Both the position numbers and the translations under genes were made by a program. DNA of 20,280 nucleotides from a virus, in the IMG/VR virus record IMGVR_UViG_3300035228_000670, positions 1 through 20,280 of that record; one strand, 5' to 3'. This document shows, piece by piece, positions 1 through 7,300 of the stretch (position 1 is its first letter; each line of letters begins with the position of its first letter). A model generated the notes under the pieces. That model worked only from the letters and a program-made list of their open reading frames with translations. It was not told where the DNA came from and made no database searches.

Positions 1-3000
1 ACCAGATTGGCAATTGGAGTGTCAATCGTGACAATTGCTTCACCAGTAACAATATTGTCATAAACAAAATTTGTAATATTTACTGTTTGACCATTGTATG
101 TTACTGTACCACCAGAAACATAGGTGTGAACAAATCTAGATGCTCCTAGGTAAATCTTGAATTCAGAACCACCGACAATCAAAGAATCTGCTGCTGCTCT
201 TACAAAATTATGTGTAGACTGGGGTAAGTGCTTGATGGAGTTATTTGTAGCACCAGTAAAGGTGTGGGAAGACTGAGGTAGATGCTGTACAGCGTTTGCA
301 GTTGCACTGATAAAGGTATGTACAGAACCAGAAGCACTTCCACCAGCACCAACATTGATTGTAACGTTGCCAGTCAGTCTCTTGATAGCGTTAGTATTAG
401 CAGTTACAAAAGTATGATCTCCAGTGTAAGAAGAAGCACCAATGTTTACCTCAAAAGTATTTGTAGTTACATTACTGATCTCCAACCAGCGACCAGATGG
501 ATAATCGTATCCAGCACGAGGATAAGACTTAGTAGCAATATTGCCATCTAGAACACATGTATATTCTAAAGAATCATCATCAACTTTAATGTAATCACCA
601 TTAGAGAATCCGTGATTAGCAACCTGGAAGGTAATGACACCAGTTGCTGCAACATATGGCGCGTCGGATGGTGTATGCGAAGTGGTGCTGACATCAGTAA
701 TGGCAATAGACTTACCAGAGAAAGGATCTTGTCCTGAACGTGGATAAGTTTTTTGCTCTACATTACCATCTTGATCACATGTAAAGGTTAATGAATTGTC
801 TGCAAGAACAACGTTTCTACCAACTCCAAGACCATGCTGAGGTCCGAGGTTCAATACTAGATCACCAGTTGCAGCATCATAAGTTGTTCCTGCTAGTGGT
901 TGATAATTTCTGTTAGGTGCAGATACACCAACATTTAGGGTAATTGTTCCCGCTGTTTTATCAACGTCAATAATAGGAATAGAACGACTTGCATAAGGGT
1001 CAATACCAGGACGTGGATATGTCTTAGTAGACTGATTATTATCCATGGTGCAAGTGAATGACAAAGAGTTGTCATCAATGACAATACCTTCACCTATATC
1101 TAGTGTATGAGGACCAATGTCAAGAATCAAATCCCCAGTAGAAGGACTATAAGTTGCGGCACTAGGGGTGAACTCTTGATCAGGTCCAGACTCGCTTACA
1201 TCAATATCAAACGTATTAGTAGTTACGTTAAAGATAGGTAGAGTTTTGCCATATGCAAAGTGGTGTGACTGAGGTGCAGCATGCTCAGTCTTATTACCAT
1301 CCATATCACAGGTAAAGATGATAGAATCATCAGCAATTCTTACACCATCACCATTAGATAGACCATGATTATTAACTGTGAATGTAGAGATGCCCGTTCC
1401 AGGAGCATATGTTACATCAGATGGGGTAAATGTCTGATCAGGTGTTCCGCTAATGTCATATGGGAAAAAGTATTCTTGCTTGAATTGATCATTGACTTTT
1501 GAGACAACTTCATCTGCAATAAAGTCTCTATTATTTCTAATTTGATTTACAGCGTCCTGAAATCTTCTAGCAACAACAGTTGCTTCCGAAAATTTGTTAG
1601 GAGAGTTTAGTAGAGATAGAGTTACAGACTTAGAATAGTTTGTTACCTGTGCAAACTGACCAGGAGCATAATTGTCGTTAGTTAGGGTAGGTGCTTTCTT
1701 TGGAATAACAAAACGTCTGGATCTACCATCAGGGTCTTCGATAACTTTATAGATTCTCTGTTTGCCCATCAAGAATGACAGGTCAGGAGCACTAGTAGAA
1801 AGACCAGAAATTTCAATCTCTTGACCTTCTTTAAAGTCGTGGATGTTGTCTGCTTCTACTAGTGGATTTGTATAGAAGACAATACCACCGAGATCTTCCT
1901 GGACACCATAGTCTCCAAAACCACCAGTTGCTACTTCAGCAGTTCCTTGCTTGGCAAAGTCAATACGAGAAATTGGGAGAACATTAACAGTATCTCTATC
2001 CTCAAATACAACTTCACCTTCAGCTCTAATTGATAGAATGTCAGTTGTGACAAGAGAGTATGTATCTCTTATGTAAGTAAATACTAGAGTGTCTGGTCCA
2101 TTAGCTACTGCACCAGTATTGTGAATTGGGTTTGTTGGTCCAGATGTACCAGCAGTACTTACGTTATACAGGTAATCTTCTGTCCAAACTTGATCGCCTA
2201 TGGAATATACGGTATTTGGTGCGAATCTTTGAGTGCCCCCACCAGCAAATACTAGAGTTTCACCAGCATCTACTGAACCAGATATTTTTTGAAAATCGAA
2301 CGTACCAGTAATATATGCATTAGGACCAGTCGTTACATTAAAGCTGACTTGTCTAGATCTAACAACACCACCAGCGTTAACACCCCTAAATTCTTGGTTA
2401 GCAGTTAGAGAACTTAAACCTCCATTAGACTGGAATGTTGCTCTAAACAGATCTTCTCCAAAGATCTGGTGACCAATTGGGAATGAAGTATCAAAGTTGC
2501 CATTAACATCATAGTCATATGTAATTCTTTGCTTGTCATCAAAGACCATCGCAAAGTCCCAAGTTGCGACGGAGAAACCATCCGAGTCAATTTGGTCGCG
2601 ATATGTAACACCAGTAACATAGTTTTTGTCACCGAACTTGAATATATGCTTTCTTGGATTGGCAGGACGGATGATAACCAGACGTAGGTTATCCCCAACA
2701 ACAGATGCATCAGGTGGGATTGAAATTGGGTTATCTTCTACATAGTCACCACCAGAGATGATGATAGACTCTTTGATACCAACAGTTTGCCAAGCCAGCT
2801 GACATGCTCTCTTAATAGTTCTGACAGGAGCAACTGCCGAACGACCATCATTCTCGTCATTACCAATTAATTGAGAAACATAGATACGACCACCAACGTC
2901 ATTCGTTGCTAGGTTGAGGACGTATTCTGTTGTTGCAATTTTATCAGACTTATCACCTAGAATTGGTGTGATAGATCTTGGATAAATGCCAGCCTCGCCA

Positions 3001-3782
3001 GTTTCGTTATAGTATACTTCGTTCTCATCAGATACACGGAAACCAACATGCTTAAACTCGATAGTTCCATTGGTCTCAATACCATCAATATGTAAAGGTG
3101 GATTGAGTGGATCATTATCAGTTGTACCAGCAGTTAGAGACTGGTATACGTTAGGACCACGGAAGACGAATGTATTCTTCTGATACAAAGTGTCTGGTGC
3201 CCAAGGAGTACCAGTATTATTGATAAAAGTCTTAAGGTTTGGTGCTCTATATTGAGCGTCTGGAGTAACGAGGTTATCGATATCCAGGTTTAGAATTCGC
3301 GCCGTATCAGAAATGATAGACGTAGACGTTCTAATAGCGCCGTTAATGTCAAGTTCAAAATCAACAGTATCCAGGAACGAGGTTGCAGTCGCTCCAACAC
3401 CATTTCCACCAGTGATACTTACAGCTGGAGCAGAAGTATATCCGTCACCAGGAGAGTCGATAATAACAGATACAACTCTACCTTCAGAAACAACAGCAGA
3501 TGCTAGTGCTTGAACTCCAGTCTGAGACTGGGGAGGTCCTAAAAGAACAGTTGGTTGTGTAGTATATCCACTACCTTGGATATCTACTCTAATAACGTCA
3601 ATTCTACTTCCAGTTCTGTTAATACCAACACGAGGAAGTTTGCTAACAGGATCTAACTGAGTCCTAAGAATTTCAATTTCATTAGAACCCGTTCCACCCC
3701 TGATCGTTAGTTGATCATCACCGATAAAAGCAGGCGCGACCGCCCTAAATTGTTCCCTATCAGAATTTAACTTAAAGCTCAT
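1..3782 (-). CDS. Large modular tail-fibre-like structural protein (partial, C-terminus beyond left edge)
   Basis: An open frame runs from an ATG at 3782 to the left edge (1260 complete codons, no stop), so the C-terminus is missing. An in-frame TAG two codons before the ATG fixes the start. Domains seen in translation: two glycine/tyrosine repeats (GSGYTTQP, GDGYTSAP) near residues 70-120; a carbohydrate-binding-module-like unit at about 194-247; a segment at about 295-395 (GNDENDGRS, then SGGDYVEDNPISIPPDASV) resembling the pectin-lyase-like right-handed beta-helix region of marine phage fibres; a second binding-like unit at about 520-571; four tandem repeats of about 85 residues at 781-1118; then short HTF repeats at 1123-1200. 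A late-promoter-like element precedes the gene. The family looks like the large uncharacterised structural proteins of T4-like cyanophages. A role in the distal tail and receptor contact is inference. No enzymatic motif was recognised. Confidence 0.85.
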   Translation of the reverse strand, partial: MSFKLNSDREQFRAVAPAFIGDDQLTIRGGTGSNEIEILRTQLDPVSKLPRVGINRTGSRIDVIRVDIQGSGYTTQPTVLLGPPQSQTGVQALASAVVSEGRVVSVIIDSPGDGYTSAPAVSITGGNGVGATATSFLDTVDFELDINGAIRTSTSIISDTARILNLDIDNLVTPDAQYRAPNLKTFINNTGTPWAPDTLYQKNTFVFRGPNVYQSLTAGTTDNDPLNPPLHIDGIETNGTIEFKHVGFRVSDENEVYYNETGEAGIYPRSITPILGDKSDKIATTEYVLNLATNDVGGRIYVSQLIGNDENDGRSAVAPVRTIKRACQLAWQTVGIKESIIISGGDYVEDNPISIPPDASVVGDNLRLVIIRPANPRKHIFKFGDKNYVTGVTYRDQIDSDGFSVATWDFAMVFDDKQRITYDYDVNGNFDTSFPIGHQIFGEDLFRATFQSNGGLSSLTANQEFRGVNAGGVVRSRQVSFNVTTGPNAYITGTFDFQKISGSVDAGETLVFAGGGTQRFAPNTVYSIGDQVWTEDYLYNVSTAGTSGPTNPIHNTGAVANGPDTLVFTYIRDTYSLVTTDILSIRAEGEVVFEDRDTVNVLPISRIDFAKQGTAEVATGGFGDYGVQEDLGGIVFYTNPLVEADNIHDFKEGQEIEISGLSTSAPDLSFLMGKQRIYKVIEDPDGRSRRFVIPKKAPTLTNDNYAPGQFAQVTNYSKSVTLSLLNSPNKFSEATVVARRFQDAVNQIRNNRDFIADEVVSKVNDQFKQEYFFPYDISGTPDQTFTPSDVTYAPGTGISTFTVNNHGLSNGDGVRIADDSIIFTCDMDGNKTEHAAPQSHHFAYGKTLPIFNVTTNTFDIDVSESGPDQEFTPSAATYSPSTGDLILDIGPHTLDIGEGIVIDDNSLSFTCTMDNNQSTKTYPRPGIDPYASRSIPIIDVDKTAGTITLNVGVSAPNRNYQPLAGTTYDAATGDLVLNLGPQHGLGVGRNVVLADNSLTFTCDQDGNVEQKTYPRSGQDPFSGKSIAITDVSTTSHTPSDAPYVAATGVITFQVANHGFSNGDYIKVDDDSLEYTCVLDGNIATKSYPRAGYDYPSGRWLEISNVTTNTFEVNIGASSYTGDHTFVTANTNAIKRLTGNVTINVGAGGSASGSVHTFISATANAVQHLPQSSHTFTGATNNSIKHLPQSTHNFVRAAADSLIVGGSEFKIYLGASRFVHTYVSGGTVTYNGQTVNITNFVYDNIVTGEAIVTIDTPIANL
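159..320 (-). repeat. Three 54-base tandem units encoding 18-residue HTF repeats
   Basis: Three in-frame units begin at the His codons at 320, 266 and 212 and are exactly 18 codons apart. The first two read HTF(I/T)xAT(A/N)N(A/S)(V/I)(Q/K)HLPQS; the third keeps only the start (HNFVRAAADSL). A more distant copy (HTFVTANTNAIKRL) starts at 416. The DNA units are similar but not identical. Confidence 0.8.
429..1442 (-). repeat. Four tandem ~85-residue repeats in the left-edge fibre-like protein
   Basis: Four in-frame repeats start at 1442, 1184, 914 and 689 and encode 86, 90, 75 and 87 residues. Each has a TY/PY near position 11-12, then ATG or STG, a stretch rich in GP/NHGL, a D(D/N)S(L/I)xFTC core with one Cys, a KTYPR-type motif (replaced by APQSHHF in the first copy), and a final NVTTNTFD/EV-type strand, which is missing from the third copy. 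The pattern is a known type in marine T4-like phage structural proteins, probably a chain of beta-rich domains. The function is unknown. Confidence 0.85.
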
Positions 3783-3808
3783 CTTCTATGCAACCTTCTG
3801 ATGATTTT

Positions 3809-3827
3809 ATTTCCTCTATCTATTTAG
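3809..3827 (-). promoter_or_regulatory. T4-type late promoter-like element before the left-edge fibre gene
   Basis: Read on the minus strand, CTAAATA (3827-3821) lies 38 bases before the ATG at 3782. It begins just 2 bases after the stop codon of the upstream gene. CTAAATA is a relative of the T4 late octamer TATAAATA and of late-promoter motifs reported for cyanophages. Five bases further on is AGGAAAT (3815-3809), about where transcription should start. The same arrangement occurs at 17460-17442. Confidence 0.65.
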
Positions 3828-3829
3828 CA

Positions 3830-4339
3830 TCATGTCCATGCGATACTGACTACCTTTACGTATGCAACCCATTTAACTGTACGGGTTGTTCCTGATCTTG
3901 TTGTGGTATAAGAATATCTATTTACTGCACCTCCAGTAAATGGAGCAATAGTCCAAGATTGACCTGTAGGAATACTATCTTTGATAGTGGTGGTCATCGT
4001 CCCTAAATCTGTTACTACTCCACTCAGTGAAACTTCAATAGCAGATTCTAGTTTAGTATTAAGAGTTGCCGAACCATTATCATTAATTGCAATGATTGAT
4101 GCTTCTACAAAATTTATAGTATTACTTGGTAAAACAATAGAAGAAGTGATATCATCAGTAGCTAGAATAGCAGTGTTGACACCTCTCAAAATATAGTGAG
4201 TGACACTACTATCCTGATAAAATGAATTTTTTACTTCCAGGGTATTAACGTTTTTAATATCTTTGTTTTCATTGACTAGTGTAGTATTATCTACAGAAAA
4301 TCCACCTACAGAGTCAAAAGTCTTTAAATTTACTGCCAT
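3830..4339 (-). CDS. Small conserved marine-phage structural protein (169 aa), function unknown
   Basis: A complete frame of 169 codons from ATG 4339 to a TGA at 3832-3830, starting 2 bases after the stop of the 1504-residue gene, so translation is probably coupled. It begins MAVNLKTFDSVGGFSVDNTT and contains VNENKDIKNVNTLEVKNS, a Ser/Thr-rich, beta-type middle, and a C-terminal block PTGQSWTIAPFTGG followed by SYTTTRSGTT and a final WVAYVKVVSIAW. I recognise this overall pattern from short structural proteins that accompany fibre genes in T4-like cyanophages. It has no signal peptide, membrane segment or enzymatic motif. Lying between two fibre-like genes, it may be a tail accessory or fibre-tip protein; that is inference. 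Confidence 0.8.
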   Translation of the reverse strand: MAVNLKTFDSVGGFSVDNTTLVNENKDIKNVNTLEVKNSFYQDSSVTHYILRGVNTAILATDDITSSIVLPSNTINFVEASIIAINDNGSATLNTKLESAIEVSLSGVVTDLGTMTTTIKDSIPTGQSWTIAPFTGGAVNRYSYTTTRSGTTRTVKWVAYVKVVSIAWT

Positions 4340-4341
4340 TT

Positions 4342-7300
4342 TTATTTCTTAGTAATTTGGGATACTACAGTAATGTTAACATTGTTTCCGACAGAAATAT
4401 CGGTATTCAAAATAAATGTCAAACGACATTCATTAAATGCATTGAAGTCAAACGAGGTTAGTACCTGTTGACCATTTGTTCTCATATTCGCAATTTCTGT
4501 ATGAAAAATATCTGTACCTTTTGAGAACACTGTATATTTAACGACTTCTTTGTCGCCTGTTGTTATATTATGTGCAATCAACTGGACATCTGCACATTCA
4601 TCTGTTGAAGGATCAAACAAAACTGCTTCGTTCTGGTTGATAGATCCTCGGATTAGAGCAACTTTAGTAGTAGAAACTTTGACATGTGCAAGTTCAAAAT
4701 TTTGTAAAGTCTCGTCAAAGAGTTTGATACCCGTAAATGTTGATGTTCCGAATCCTAAGTTAAAAGTAATGTCTCCAACGTCAGACAATCTGAGCAAAGG
4801 ATCTACTGCCAAACCAGTTGATAGACCAATATCAAAGAATTCTTTAGAACAATGTAAGAATGAAACGTCGGCAGAAGTATTATCTAGAGTAGTTTCATTA
4901 TTATTAAAAGTGAGAAGTGAAAGATTGACTGCTAAAGAATCAGTATTAGTAGACTTTATACTATCAACTAGATCAAATTCTAGGTCATTAGCAGTCAGTC
5001 TAAGTGCTTCGTTATTAGCAGTAACGAAGAACAAAGTGTCTTCATCAGTACCAGGACCAACTTCTGCTTTGATTAGGGTGTCCTGATCAATATCCTTGAC
5101 TCCGCCAAGACCACCCCACTGAATTCCATCGTATCCTTCAAACTGAGAATCATCAGTATTGTATCTAATAGAACCTTGTTCTGGACTACCTTTTTGGTTG
5201 TTATCACCTACAGGGAGTACCAAAGAAGTTGGTGCTATAATTTTTACTTTCTTTCCACTAGAAGGTTCAATTTGAAGATCATTTGTTGTTGTAAGAATAT
5301 TATTATTAGAAAGACGAATCTCATTATTAACAACTAAGTCAGTAAATCCTAGGGGATCAATACGTAGTTCTGAAATTTCTTCAAACGTTAGAGAAGATAC
5401 TGCACTAATATACCACGTTAGTTCTGCAGAACCATTTGTCAATACACCTGTAGTGTGTATCGGTTCGCTACCACTCGTAGCAGTAGTGCCAGCTTGTGTT
5501 ACCTCATAAATGTTATTTCTATACTTGAGGTATTCTCCTAGTGTTACAGGAACGTTTGCTCTCCATTCAGTATAATCAGGTGCTGAGGTATTAGGAGATC
5601 TTACTTTCTTTACATTAACAAACTCTTGATATTCTGGAGTGAATCTAACTGTATTAACATTGTCGTTAATGAACCACAGAGTATTGTCATTAGAACCAAT
5701 AGTTTCTTCTGCAAGAATTGTGGTATTGCCATCTAGGTCTCTAATACCACCAAGAGAAGACCACGAAGTTGTGGAAGCATTATATCCTTCATATTGGTTT
5801 GTTTCGGTATTGTATCTAATAGAACCATCATAAGATACGTTAGGGAGAGGTCTTTGTGAAATATTGCCTGCAGGAATAACCAGTGCAGTTGTGCCAATAA
5901 TTTTAGTTTGATTTGCAGATGCAGGTTCAAAGACGAGATCTTCGCCAGGAACTGTACTAATTACATTATTAGTAATCTCTAGTTTGTCACCAGAGTTAAA
6001 GTTACCAGTTGTCTTAATGGCACCAGAACTAGTAATATTACCAGTTGTATTTTCAATTTGAATTGAAGATCCAATATTGACATTACCATAAGAGAAGTTT
6101 GTAGAAACTCCTGCATTCATCTCAATGATGTCATCGCCATCAGAATCAGATTTAATCATACCAACAACATGAGTGTCGGTAGTTTTAGATGTTGTACTCG
6201 TAAGATCAGTAATCGTACCAGAACCAAATGATAGGGTAGTACCCTGAGAACCTATTGATGTAATCTGACCAGTTTCAACATCTAGAGAAATTACATCTGT
6301 ACTACCAATTGCATTTACTTGGATAGTTCCGCCAGTACCAAATACTTTAGGATTGTTTGCATTATAAGTTAAAACTCCCTCAAAATTATCACTACCACCC
6401 ATATTTGGGTGTACTGTACAATAGTAGTATAAATTTGGTGTGGTTGAAGTGACCTTTAGAGACAGATCATTTGCAGTTCTAACTACGTTATCTGTGAATT
6501 CTGTTCCAATAAAATCAAGAACAGAAGAACCAGAACCTGTTGCTGCAGCATCAAGAGTAATCTGTGTTCCACTATCAACGCTAAGAACTTTAGTGCCTGC
6601 AGGAATAACAGCATTTCCTGATTGAATACTAACTTCCATTCCAGGCAGAATACCTGTGCTGTCGGTTACACCAACTACAGCACTTAAAGAGACATTAGAA
6701 GTTATACCTGTTACAAGTCCTCTACCTGTATCTCCACCTGGAATATCAGATAATGCAAAAATGTGCCCAGTATTTGATGGATCAGATACATCAAAGACAT
6801 ACTTATTACTAAGGAAAATAGTGAAAGAATCGCCAACTACTCCATCTAGAGCAAATCTATTTACATTTGTAGCAGTATCAATTGAATAAGCAGTACCTGA
6901 TCCAATCTGAATAGTTTGTCCAGCAGCAGCACCAACAGATTCAACAATAACTTCAGTAATATTGCCGCCCGAAGTTCCTACAGAAAGAACCTGTGCTTGT
7001 ACAGTACCAGCATCTCCACCGCCAATATCGGCAGTGTCTCCAACAGAGATGGCATTAGAAGGAACAGAAACAGCAAACGTTAATACTTCAACGTTAACAG
7101 TCGTTACTACTTTAGTGATTGGTTGAGTTAGGTCTGTTGCTGAAATTGTAACAACGTCAGCGACATCATATCCAGATCCTCCTTCAAGAACAGTAACCGC
7201 ATCGATAGATCCTAAAGTTTCAAGTTGGAAATTAACTTCTGTAGTTGGACTACCATATGCTGGAGTGAAGTCTAGTACAACTGCACCCGCTAGTGCTGGT

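Noticed and set aside
159-1442. Tandem repeats as a CRISPR-like array
   Set aside because: The units are in frame, encode degenerate protein repeats, have no constant repeat/variable spacer structure, and lie in one long open frame.
2414-2710. 98-codon open frame on the minus strand in another frame
   Set aside because: It overlaps the partial fibre-like gene, whose frame is open for 1260 codons and carries recognisable modules. The alternative frame is Leu/Ser/Thr-rich and unlike a protein.
4550-5086. 178-codon open frame on the plus strand
   Set aside because: It lies wholly antisense to the well-supported 1504-residue gene, has no recognisable motif and no late promoter in that direction. 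Its Ser/Leu/Val-rich composition is what the reverse of this coding sequence gives.
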